A stretch of DNA of 64,000 nt. Origin: Fomes fomentarius (Eukaryota > Basidiomycota > Agaricomycetes > Polyporales > Polyporaceae). Under the pieces are notes generated by a model that was not told the DNA's origin, ran no database searches, and was given only the letters and a program-made list of their open reading frames with translations. Positions within the stretch are counted from its first letter, which is position 1. Each line of letters starts with the position of its first letter. The translations under genes and the position numbers were made by a program. The DNA lies in the NCBI GenBank assembly GCA_022606135.1, contig JABYQN010000011.1:1302001-1366000 (forward strand), read 5' to 3'. Positions 46,639 to 57,500 of the stretch are shown piece by piece.

Positions 46639-49600
46639 CTATCTCGATGTTGGAGGACCGGAAACAGCAGAGGCAGGGGAGTCTTCTAGTGCCTCAGGGC
46701 TTAAAGCCACCTGTGTCGTAGGGCTGTCCGTGCGGTAGTCAGCATCGTAGGGGTTCGGCGTCGCGCTGCGTGGAGTGTTCGCTGGTGTAAGGGTTGCGCG
46801 ACTCGCGGCAGCAGAGAATTCCGGCGAACTTGCAGAAGCCATTGGAGAAGTCCAGATCCTGACACCGCCGTCGTGGCTACCGGTAGCGAACATGAAGTTG
46901 TCCCAGGCGTGGTTCCAAGCAATGCATGTCAAGTCTCCGCCGACAGTCTGCGAACGTATGTGATGCAGTAGTGTAGCCGATTCGCGATCCCATATGTGTA
47001 TGTCTCCAGCTGGACAGAATGTGAGAAATACGAACAGAGAGGAGTTCACTAAACAGCTCACCTTTGCCGGCGCATAGTACCAACTGGTCGTGCTTGCCCC
47101 CAAAGTAACTTGGTCCAGCGAAGTCGACTGTAACTTTCGGCATGTAAGTATGCCTTAACGATAGCCGCACAGAATCTTTGACAGGATCGAGCTTCCATAA
47201 CTGCGGAGGTGCCTTCGACTGTGGTGTCAATACTTGCACACATACACCTTGAACAAGAACTGACCTTATTCTCGTAACTGACCAGAACCATGTGGTCATT
47301 TCTAGCAAGCGTTATATCACGAATCTCATGTAACACAGGGACCCGGCTGCAGAAGATGTCAGTGAAACTCTAATCCCAAAGCGATCGACTCACTTTTCGA
47401 TTTCATCCTTGGCCATGTTGTACACTACAGTTGATTGTAAAGTGGAGAAAAATGGATAGTGTACAGAGACGCTTACCTATGATCTGTTTCTCTGCCCGAC
47501 ACTTGCTCGGGTGCAGGCCGTCGGACGATGCCGTCAAGGTGCCAACACAGACCATCCGTACGCCGTCCTGCGTCACCGCAACGTCGTGCAGTATCATCCG
47601 ATCGAGGTGATATTGTGCCAGGACGATGCCGTTCAGATCCTTCGAACGCCATATACGTCAGCCATTGCGGGAAGCTCTAGACGACTGCGCAACTTACGAG
47701 TTTGGTGGCATCGCTTCCTTCGACAGACAGGAATGCTGAACATATATGAGCACCACCCTTCCAGGCCTTCATAGGTATGAAGAGGTCATAAGAACTTACC
47801 TTCTCCGTCCGGAAACCAGGTGATTGACTGGACGTTCTTACGGCGATCGATTGTCTTACGGCACACGCCATCCTATTGTATGCATACAGTCATCAATGTT
47901 GGGTGATGAGTTGCGGGAAGGAAAATTCCGACCATACCTCTGTCCACATCTTCACCCCGCGACCGAGCTTGGTGAGGAGCAGATTGCCGCTTGGAGACCT
48001 GTCGGGGCAGCTTGATCAAAGGTTATCGGAGGTAGTTGACGAGGTCAGACGCACCATGCCACTTGTCCGACGAAGCTTTGAGGGTGAGCCAGAATACGAT
48101 GTGAGGAGAAGGGTTCCTGAACGATACTGAGTTCAATGATGAGAACACAGTCGCACATAGAGATACTCACCCCAACTTTGAAGATGACCGACGTTCTGTC
48201 CCAGCTATGTGTGTGCGACGACATCATCAGCAACCTCTTGTCTCTACGAACGTTTCACCCTTACCTCGAAGTCGCCAAAAACTTGCCATTCGGAGAGAAC
48301 TGCAAATGCCTAACTAGCGCCGAATGTGCCTCAAACGACTGCGTCGTATGCAAAGTCCGCAACCTAGGCATCAACGTCGCAACTCTCGAGTTCTTCAGCA
48401 CTCCGATGGGCTCGGTCAACCGTCCATACCCGTCCGACGACATCGTGCGTTGCCTCCTCGGGTTCCGGCCCTCGACAGGGAACGCAGTGGACGCCACGCG
48501 CATCTTGATCACTGCACGCACCGCGTTTGCGAACCGTCCACCACGGGCCGGCGCGAGCGGTCCAATAGACTCACTCATCACACTTGCCGTGTCTTCTCCA
48601 CCGGTACCATCGAACGACGTGACTGTTGGCGAGCGGATTTCAGCGATAGGGAGTAATGGGCCAACGTCAGACCCGCCGCGCCGTATCATGGGCGATACGG
48701 GCTCTGGGCTGCCGCAGACGGGAAGGGGCGTGTTCGCTTCAGGATCAGGCAACTGCTCGTCGTCGACAGGGCTACCAAGGCGGGAAAGCGTGCGTGCGCT
48801 AAGCTCGGCGATGGTGTCTGTGAACCGATGAAACTGTTCTCGAATGTGACGCGATACCGACCATGCCCATGCACGGGGGAGGTAGATGAGCCACCTCGCA
48901 CTGCGCGTGGACTTGACGCGGATTTTGGTCTCGGAGAGCACGTCGGCGAGCCATTTGGTGCCGTGGTGTCGGGAGAAGGTCCAGCGCTCGCTTGCGAACC
49001 ATGCTGACACTGCTGTGAGGCCCACAATACTGCAAGCAGAGAAGACCGTGGTGAGTGTGCAAGTAACCGAGTGCTGCATAGAACCACGTTAGAAGACCGC
49101 CTGCCTTGAGATGGATACGCGACATACCTGGTTAGATGAGTAGGCGAAAAGGACCAAACCGATCGAGAAGCAGGCTACAGACAACACCAGGAAGGCGAGA
49201 GGCGACCTCTTGATCCATATCAGTACCCACCAGGGTACGCGATGTCCTGGAGATCGACTACAGGAACAATTGGTCATGAGTCTAGCGATGACCTGTTACA
49301 ATCACGTTACTCACTACATCGCCTGTTTCCAAGTCAGACCGAGTAGACTGTTGACAGCAGCCCCGATACTGAACACCATGGATGTGAACCAGAACGAGTT
49401 AACCGCATTAGCCAGAGGGGTGTCCGTCGTCTCGAACGAGAACTGCATGGTCGTGGCGGTGACCGCGGAGAAGAAGGTAGCCACAGTACTGAGGTTGAGC
49501 AAGTTTTGGCTCGCGTGCTTTTGTGCGAAACGAATTGTCGGCACACCTTTGTCAACGTGAGTAGATCAAGTAACACTTGTATGAGACCTGTAGACGAACC

Positions 49601-51462
49601 TATCTCTATGAAAACCGACAATGATGAGGTGATGCTGTCTATGTGCTCGCCCATCTCTGAGCTGAGATCGTGTAGATAGCGTTGAACTGCAGGATTCTTG
49701 AATTGACCTATCGGCATATAAACGATCCTCCTCCACATGAGCCGAACACGAAACCACTAACCTTCATAAGCTTTCAAGCAGGATGCCCAGTACTAACGGC
49801 GTACTGAATGAGTTGCGTGAGAAGTGGACGACAAATCACACCCAACATACCTTCAAATCGCCTTCTAACGACATGATTGCTGAATTCACGGCTTCATCTG
49901 TGAACTCCGGGAACTCGTTGAGGCAGTCCAAGAACGTAGCCACATCCCGAGCAAACATCGAAAGCTGTTCAGGAAAGTCCTCCGAGTCCAACCTCTCGTC
50001 TACAGTCGGGTTATAAACGTGCGGTGGAGCACGATGACGCTTGCCTCTTCGGTACTGAGGCAAGTGAGAACTTGTCAATGATTCCTCCCGACTCTGATGC
50101 CGAACTTTGCGCGGAAAGAGGTCCGCGGCATTCTCTCGGAAGAGGTAGAGGATTTGTGCCAGACGACCGCGCAAGTGATACGAAGACGAGAGGATACCGA
50201 CGGAGCTACCGAGTTGGCGAGCTGCGTTCGCGAAGTTTCGTAGTTCCTTGTCGAGATTCATTATACGTCTGTTGCGCTATTAGAACCTAGACGCACTCGA
50301 ATATAGTAGATGGTATACGCACCGCTGGAACTTGTTGAACACGTCTGCCCCAACCTTCTGTAGGTGCTCGTCGACAGTAGCTGTGTTCAACCGCGGTGAG
50401 ATCTCCAAAACACACATCTAGATTGGATCTACTCACGGACGTCCCGATCGTCTTCGAAGGGTGGTTGCTGCGGGGATGATCCTGTGAACGAAAGTCAGAA
50501 CTTAAGTGCGCCGTTCATAATCTCATGGAACACAGATTAGTGTCCGACGAGGTGAACATGTCGGACGTATCAAGCGATGCGCGCAACACATTCGTCCGTC
50601 CGGGGGTAGTGAATGTACTCCGTGTCTGAAAGACTCCCACTATGACTGTTGGGTAATCTTAGGTAGCGAGCCAGAATATGAACTTCTCGATCGAAGACGA
50701 GAGCGACGCGAGATGTGAAGGGCGTGATGTGCTTCGGACTCAGAATGGGGAACGAGGACGGTGCAAAGGACATACCGACTCCGTCCAGTTCCTCATCCTT
50801 GCTCAATTCCGCCAGAGCATCCAACAGGCTTAGCAGTGTTTGCTTGCGCTTGTGTCCGCGTGATCCTTGCTGCTCAGAGGTGGTAGGGCCCGCCTGGATC
50901 GCTGTGAGGTCGTTGGGATTCGCCGGGAGTTCATCCAGTCCTGCTGCAGGCACAGTGACGATGAGGACCGCAGTGTTGAACAGCTGAAAGACGAAGACCT
51001 GTGACGACACACACCTCGACCCATACTTTAGGGAATGATGTTGCCACTATGCCGGGACAGCGTGATCGTGAACTGCGAGACAAGGTCAACGCCCAAGATC
51101 AGAGCGGCCTGATATGGCATGCAACAGCATTACTCACATAGGTCGTATGCGTATTCGTCACGAAGGTCGTTATGTGCAGTGGATACAAATTCAACATACA
51201 CAGAGGACGGGACTCGGAGAGCTCGAAAGTACACACGCGGGGAGCGCTGTCCTGGCCCCATAAGCGCTGATGGTCGATTGAATCGCCAACAATCGCGTGG
51301 CTTCGGGTATAACGTGGTCCGCCAGAAACCCTCAATACCGCAATGTATCTGTTGTGGGCTTCCAGTGCCGTCCAGGTGCTGGTAGACATCAGGTAGATAT
51401 CTCCCCTGACAATGGGGAGTCGCTCGAAGGAGTCGAACTAGGGTGTAGGTGGAAGAGAGCAA
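46639..51462 (-). CDS. WD40-repeat protein with integral membrane domain (5' end uncertain)
   Basis: Large multi-exon gene. Reading 5' to 3': PKVWVE joined to LFNTAVLIVTVPAAGLDELP; VALVFDRE joined to TRSTFTTPGRTNVLRASLDT; VDEHLQKVGADVFNKFQRRI joined to MNLDKELRNFANAARQLGSS; then hydrophobic segments VATFFSAVTATTMQFSF, FWFTSMVFSIGAAVNSLLGL, LAFLVLSVACFSIGLVLFAY and VFSACSIVGLTAVSAWF, about four membrane passes. A cytosolic linker follows, then WD40 blades (AHSALVRHLQFSPNGKFLAT, KTIDRRKNVQSITWFPDGEA, ATGSHDGGVRIW) and a Ser/Pro-rich tail ending at 46639. The propeller resembles the WDR26/Gid7 type, but I see no LisH/CTLH. The first exon (two competing frames between 51100 and 51460) and one junction near 50500 are unresolved; 50570-51460 could be a separate gene. 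Confidence 0.7.
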
Positions 51463-51666
51463 CTGTGTCCTCTATTAGGGTTCAATGCAGACGGATTTCA
51501 GGCGTAAATAGATTTCCCACGACCCTTCGGAAGGGCCATGGGGTTGGGGTCTTAGGTCTTAATCTACTACATGATAAGTGGGATAACTGATAAGAATAGC
51601 TATAGCAATCCGGACCTCTGGCCGGAGCCCGTCCGACGACAGCACGTACGCTCCTCACATCTACCC
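51463..51666. promoter_or_regulatory. Short divergent promoter between WD40 and golgin genes
   Basis: About 200 bp separates the probable 5' ends of two divergent genes, so the promoter is probably shared. No distinct element recognised. Confidence 0.3.
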
Positions 51667-53368
51667 ATGTCCTCCTCTTCGTTGTCCGACCTGGCGAGCA
51701 ACGATGGCGCGACAGCGCGCAAATCCCTCGACAGAGAACGCATACTGGGCTCCCCACCGCCGTCAAACGGACTCAATGCGAATGGAGAAGCCCAACTAAT
51801 CTCGGAGGACCTCGATCCTATACAACGGTTAGAACAGGAGCTGCAGCAGACGCGCGAGGAGAAGGATGCGCTTGCGACCCAATATCGCAACCTCTTGGCG
51901 AAGTTGACGACAATGCGAACAACGTTGGGAAATAAGTTGAAACAGGACGCGGTATGCACACATACTTTCGTAGCCCCTCCGCGTACACCAACGATTGCAT
52001 AGGAAGAACTAGACCGTCAGGAACAGTTAGTCCAGCAACTCACAGTCCAAAATGACGACTTGACTGCAACGGTCGAAACACTTAAGTCAGAACTCATCGC
52101 GTCAAACGAGGAAGCTGAGCGCGCGTCCAAAGAGCTTGAGGCGATGCGTAGTCGCGCGCTGCACGATAGCTCTCAAGAGACGTTCTTGCGAGAGCGCGAG
52201 CTGCGGGAATTGCAGGCAGAGCTGGAGCAATGTCGGATAGAACGGGACGAGTGGGAACAGAAGGCGTTGCAAGAGCATGTATCGGCGGACGATGCGCGCA
52301 CGACTGCGGACGCTCTGAGGAGGGATCTTGAGGTCGAGCGGGAGGCGAGGCAGCGCGCGGAGACAAGTCTAGAGGTTGAGCGAGAGAAGTGCAGTAACCT
52401 ACAGTCGGTCCTCGAGGATTTTCAAGCCTGTAAGTGGTCGACGCATGGTCGTACCGAGCGGATCGCTCACGCTGTCACAGCCAAGGACCACGACCTCAGG
52501 CAGGCGGTCAAAGAATATGAGTCCCAGTTGGTTCAGGTCACACAGTCGTTGGCCGAGTACAAGAGCCGAGCATTGAACGCAGAGCTTCAATTGGAAGAGA
52601 CTTCGTCGAATAACTCGCGCGTACAGGAGCTAGGGAAGGAGGTGAAGGAGAAGACCATCCTCATCGGCAAACTACGACAAGAAGGTACGCCTCACATCCA
52701 CCTCTCCGAACGACTCATCCACAATACAAAATAGCTGTGATCATGAACGAACACCTCATGGAAGCGCTACGTCGCCTGCGACGATCTTCGTCGGACACTA
52801 ACGTCGACAGGCGTCTGGTAACCAACGTCCTCCTGTCTTTCCTTACCACTCCTCGCGCAGATTCAAAGCGGTTCGAGATGCTATCCTTACTAGCGACCAT
52901 CCTCCAATGGTCGGACGACGACAGGGAAAAGGCTGGGCTGCAGCGTAGTGGTGGTGCACAACCTTCGTCCGGCTCCTTACTCTGGGGCGGCAGGTCCGCA
53001 GCGTCATCACCGGCCAGCAAACCCGCGGAACTGCAGAAGACCGACGAAACCGAGGTGAGTCGCATACTACCAAGAGGTGATTTACGTGCGCATATACTTA
53101 CTCGTAATAGTCCTTCTCTCGGTTATGGGTCGAGTTCCTTCTCACAGAAGCTGCGGCAGGCGAGGGCGCTCTGCCACCACCACCACGTTCACCATCGAGA
53201 TCGAACGGCTCATTACCTGGCACGCCTACGCAAGCCAACATACGGCTATCGCCCATCGGTGTCAATGGCACCCGACGCCTGTCTTCTTTCTCGGCTGCGA
53301 TGGCAAGCTCTCCGGAGCTCAAACTCGCTAGTCCACCCGCAAAGGGCAAGGAGAAGGCTCTATCTTGA
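51667..53368 (+). CDS. GRIP-domain golgin (coiled-coil Golgi tether)
   Basis: Peripheral trans-Golgi coiled-coil protein. ATG at 51667 (MSSSSLSDL; an in-frame ATG at 51571 would add 32 residues). A short Ser-rich head leads into long heptad-rich coiled coil (RLEQELQQTREEKDAL, QEQLVQQLTVQNDDL, ERELRELQAELEQCRIERDE, EYESQLVQVTQSLAEYKSRA). After an intron near 52690 comes the GRIP region NEHLMEALRRLRRSSSDTNV then NVLLSFLTTPRADSKRFEML and LATILQWSDDDREKAGL, which binds Arl1-GTP in this family. The tail after the intron near 53060 is Pro/Ser-rich and ends PPAKGKEKALS, TGA at 53366. Four introns place all frames in register. Confidence 0.88.
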
Positions 53369-54177
53369 CCCGTCCGCTGCGCGTGGGACACACATCATTC
53401 TGTTGGGTATCAGGAAGGACTTTTTTCTATACGCACACATTGTTCACCGGAGTATCCTACATCGACCTTCATTAGCACGTGTACTCTAGCCACTCTATCT
53501 CATATATATTCCTGCCGTCGAAGAAGGTTGGATAGATGGACAGAGTTCTTCTACAGCTCTAGCAACCTCACCACGGCTCCTCCGGCACCTGGATGGTGAG
53601 TTCCCCTCTGCAGCATAGTCCACTAACACTATGCATACTCAGCTCAAAACCACCTGCGACCCCGCTTAGTGGTCAGCGTGCGCGGACAAAAGACGTAAGT
53701 GGTTGTCGACCATACCGCACTTGATCTCTACAAGGCACCTCCGTCACGCTGGCCGTGCTCGCTGCACTCTTCGAGGGCGAGTACGATCGAGGGGCTGGAA
53801 AGACGAATCTTTGAGAATAGCGTGTGCGCCGTCCCTCTTCCTGCCGCCCCCTCCACCCGACGCGCGAGTGTGGCGCCACGAGCTTTGCAGACGCGCTTTA
53901 TGATGAGCTCGCCGTAGCTCGCCGAAGTTCTTCAGCCGTCGCAGAGGACCATGGCCCACCTGCTGGCGCTATCCGCCTTGCCTCCTCCGCGTCGCGCACA
54001 TATACGCTCATCGTCATTATCTTCTTCAGCTACCTCAGGCTGCTGTCGCATACACAATCCACCACGGTTCCATCATAGGGTACTTGCTCTGTTCAAAGCG
54101 TGTCCATGAATGGCAACTTCTCTAAGGGTACACCATTACAAAACTCGTGAGACGTGAACTACAGACCATGGTACTTA
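53369..54177. other. Intergenic region with one weak open frame
   Basis: Between golgin and deaminase-like genes, which converge here. The plus-strand frame 53824-54078 ends in a hydrophobic stretch (TYTLIVIIFFSYL) and could be the last exon of a small tail-anchored protein, but I found no convincing upstream exons. Left unannotated. Confidence 0.35.
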
Positions 54178-56437
54178 TCACTTCGACTTACTGGCCAGGT
54201 TCTCACTGCATTTACCCCAGAATGCATCATAATCGCCCCCCCTGCACACGGGAAGGCTCCGTTCCGAGAGCGATGGGGAAGTTTGCGCCGACCTGGGATA
54301 CCAGCCATCCTGGATCAGCGTCCATAATCTCTTCAACAGTTCCACCCGGATGAACTTGAGCGCGTCGGGTGGAATACCCGACGGTGGCAGCCAGGGAAAC
54401 ACCGTGCTGTGGCCCCCTGGTAGGATGAACTCCGGGTATTTGGTATCGTCTGCGCCACCACTTCCTTTCACCTTGATCTTCCGCGTCTTGTTCAGCGCCT
54501 CACCGAGCAGCCTGCAGCAGAAGCAACACTTCTCGGAAACGCCGATGCGGATCGTTGATCGCTGAAAGGTCAGTCGGCATCCATCGGTGATCACAACTCT
54601 CATGCATTGGTAAGGCATCACTCACGTTCAAATAGTCGTCTTTGAGGTTTGAGTACAACGCACCCATGAGCGCTGCCTCCGCGTGTATTGAAACAGGGAC
54701 GGTATTCGTGTTTGAACGCCATCTCTGGAACAAGTCGTCTATTGTCTTCGTCTTGCTCGGATCTAAGTCCTTCAATGCCATCTTCAATCGCTCCACCACC
54801 CTCACGTCGATCGTCTGGTCGGCGCCAACAGTAAGGAGCCGCATAGACAGCTGCACATTGCCTTCACTGTATTTTGGCAGCGAGCGCATCAAGAATTGGG
54901 AGGTAGAGTAGGGAATCGTTAGACTGGAGATGTAGCGGCGGACATGGGCGACGTTAGGATCGAGTTTTTTGTCATACTCGGACTCGAGGTCGGCCTGAAT
55001 TTCTGGATGATTTGTTTTCGTCTCTGCCACCAATTACTAATATGTCACGATGGGTTGAAGCGAGAACTTACCTGGATCCTCCTCGTCGGTGGGCACAGCA
55101 ATGCCTTGGTGACCGTCAGTGACTTCGGTGGGCACAGGACCATCTTTGCGACGGTCAGTGACTCCGAACAGTCATGCGACGTAACAGCATTCATTACCTG
55201 CAGCATTGCTCGAATCGCTTGGAGACAGTTTTTTGAACAACTCTGTGCAATTGTGTGAGCGCTACATGCATACCCAAAGTTTTGCGACAACATACCTCCG
55301 GCCTTGGAAGACGGGTTCGGCTTTTTCACTCCCATGTCATACTTCTTACGAAGTTCCGCAGCGAGGTTGTGGGTGACGAGCTTGGCGATAACCTCCGAGT
55401 TTACGAACTCATGTATGACTAGAAGAGCACAACGAGCATTCCAGATGTTGGCGACAAGGGCCTTCCGCCCACTCTCATCCACGACCGTGACGTCGAACGA
55501 CTTGACCCCGTCCTCGAAGCGCTCAAGAGCGTCGAGGAGGACACGTGCCCATTGTTTTCCGTTTGATGCAGTGAAGGGAAATGTAGTGAGGTCCTTGGTA
55601 GAGTTCGACGGGGCGATTCCAGCGTCCTTCAGTACACCGACGACATATTCGTTGCGAACACTGATCAACGCGTCCTTGCGCCCTCGCCATTCATCCAGAG
55701 GATCGGCGGACGGTACAATCGCCGAATTCTTGCCGGAACGGTTCCATGCGGCTTCGATGAGGCGGATCGGGTTATGGCCCCAGAAGCTCTTGCCACACTT
55801 CAAACGCGTGGAGAGTAAGCTGCGAGTGCGGTAGATTGTGAAGTCCGTCAGGCTTCCGATGTACGCGCCCGGCTCTTCTTCAGGGACCCGTAGGAAGTAG
55901 TTGAAGATGGCGCAAACATCCCGAGCATGGTCCTTCAAAGAGACGAGCCTACGAGGGCGCGATAACAGATCAGCGTGTGCAACGCAAATTCCTACAAACG
56001 CACACGTACGGCTTGGGATACCTCATTAGATTTGGCACATCATCGTCGCGTCGGGGTTCTAGAGGTTCAACGGATGTTCTATCTCCCGCGTCACGCCGCA
56101 CTCCAACCGCGTCCAACTGAATTGTATCATTGTATGCAGCCACGAGAGTAGACTGGATGAGGAGCTGCTCCTCCTCGACAGTTACTATACCCGTGACGGC
56201 GACAACTGGGCCAGCGACTGCAGTGCTGAGGATGGCGGAGAGGTTGCTCCATAGTTGAAGCTCCTGGTCGTTCGTGGGCGAGGGGTGCGGTTCGCTAACT
56301 CGATAGCCAGCGATAAGGGTGGTAAGAATGAAGATGGTGGAGCGGAGAACACGGTCGGTGTCAATGCCGATACCCTCGAAGTCGTCGCGCTTGAAGAACG
56401 AGTCGAAATCGAAAAAATTTGAACTTGAAGATGCCAT
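54178..56437 (-). CDS. Deaminase-fold protein (HAE...CxxC), OTT_1508-like
   Basis: Multi-exon gene for a roughly 600-residue protein. Probable start at 56437 (MASSSSNFFDFDSF); an in-frame ATG at 56503 is an alternative. A large helical N-terminal region (FDGI-like opening, then ARDVCAIFNYFLRVPEEEPG, AALVIHEF-type LLVIHEFVNSEVIAKLV) precedes a small exon pair with an imperfect EVTD...VPT repeat, then DPNVAHVRRYISSLTIPYST. The putative zinc site follows: VSIHAEAALMG (His-Ala-Glu, 54677-54685) and, after an intron, EKCCFCCRLLGEAL (Cys-x-x-Cys, 54514-54528). That pair is the signature of the nucleotide/nucleic-acid deaminase superfamily; a solitary HAE with CCxCC late in a long fungal protein fits the OTT_1508-like family. 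Ends FWGKCSENLASKSK, TGA at 54178. Substrate unknown. Confidence 0.75.
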
Positions 56438-56957
56438 GAATATCGGATTCGGAGTCGTGTTAATGTCGGGGCCGAGCGACAAGCGCCCGCGCGGTTCTTC
56501 CATTGCCAATACTGACCGATCGGGGGCGCCGAACCAGCTGCAGGATATATTGAAGGCAACGTCAAGGACACATACCACTTCGAACATGTGCACCTGCGCG
56601 ACGTCGCAGTCAGCGGCCAGTGCCAGCTAGTTGCTATCGGCTCGATCGAGCCTGAAGACGGCCTACGTCCAAGAGTGGAGAAGCAGATTATATGTCAATG
56701 ATTTACGATGTCGGCGTGGACACAAATTCTGACACATCGATTTATTCGCTCAGTGCACAACATCGAACAGATGATGATCCACGAGCAGGTTCTAGTAACA
56801 CACCGTGTTGATAACGCTGAGCATCCTCGCATTGCAAGGAGTACGCCACGATAACCACGGTGACATGGCTGTGGTGAGCTGCGACACGATGGTGTGCCAT
56901 AATATGCAAGCCAATTGGCTTCTCCACGTTATGACTGACATCGTCCACGCAACGGCA
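56438..56957. other. Deaminase-gene upstream region, running into WD40 relic
   Basis: Holds the deaminase-like gene promoter (-). From about 56820 the plus strand may carry further decayed WD40 sequence (a GDMAVVSC-like stretch), too weak to delimit. Confidence 0.35.
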
Positions 56958-57354
56958 GAACCCTCCCCAATCTTGGGCTATTGAGCCACCTGCGGAAGGG
57001 TCAGGTCTCGCACAATTGAGGCTGAGGCGCACCTATCTGCCTACCTAATGGCGACCAGGACTCTCCCGAGTTGTTTCGGAGACTCGGAGAAGGACGAGTT
57101 GGTCATATGTCCTACCCGAGGCAAGTCACCCGACGAACCCTTATCTCAGACGTCCCAACATAGCTGGATGCATTTACATCTGGGACCGTGACGGCGGAAC
57201 AGTGCTGCACCAGATCCATACAGAGCATGCCGTCAACGGCAGCGAGCGCAAGTGCGTCGCGTGGAACTCGAACAACGACATACCTATGCTCGCAGCCGCG
57301 ACGCATGATGACAAGGTGACGATGTGGACGCTTCCGGGTCCCGGTCAAACGTAG
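56958..57354 (+). pseudogene. Decayed 3' fragment of a WD40 (WDR26/Gid7-like) gene
   Basis: The plus strand encodes pieces that align in order with the last two blades of the WD40 gene at 46639: PPQSWAIEP and LAQLRLRRTYLP (compare PPQLWKLDP and VRLSLRHTYMP), then CFGDSEKDELVICP (compare YFGGKHDQLVLC), then CIYIWDRDGGTVLHQI, SERKCVAWNSNNDIPMLAAA and THDDKVTMWTLP. A stop follows RRTYLPT and the frame must shift before CFGD, while the two parts of the last block join only through a GC-AG-like intron (57116 to about 57162). No 5' part of such a gene fits between here and the deaminase-like gene. It is divergent from the 46.6-kb gene, so a relic of a different paralogue. Confidence 0.65.
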
Positions 57355-57500
57355 TTACCTACCATTCTCGACGAAAAAGAGATGATGACCGACACACCAA
57401 CAAAAATTGCGTCACCTGTTGGCTGAACGGGAGGGCATACGGGGGTTGTGATGATAGAGGTGGATTGTATGTAGATGGCACTTCTTGTTCAAACAACTCC

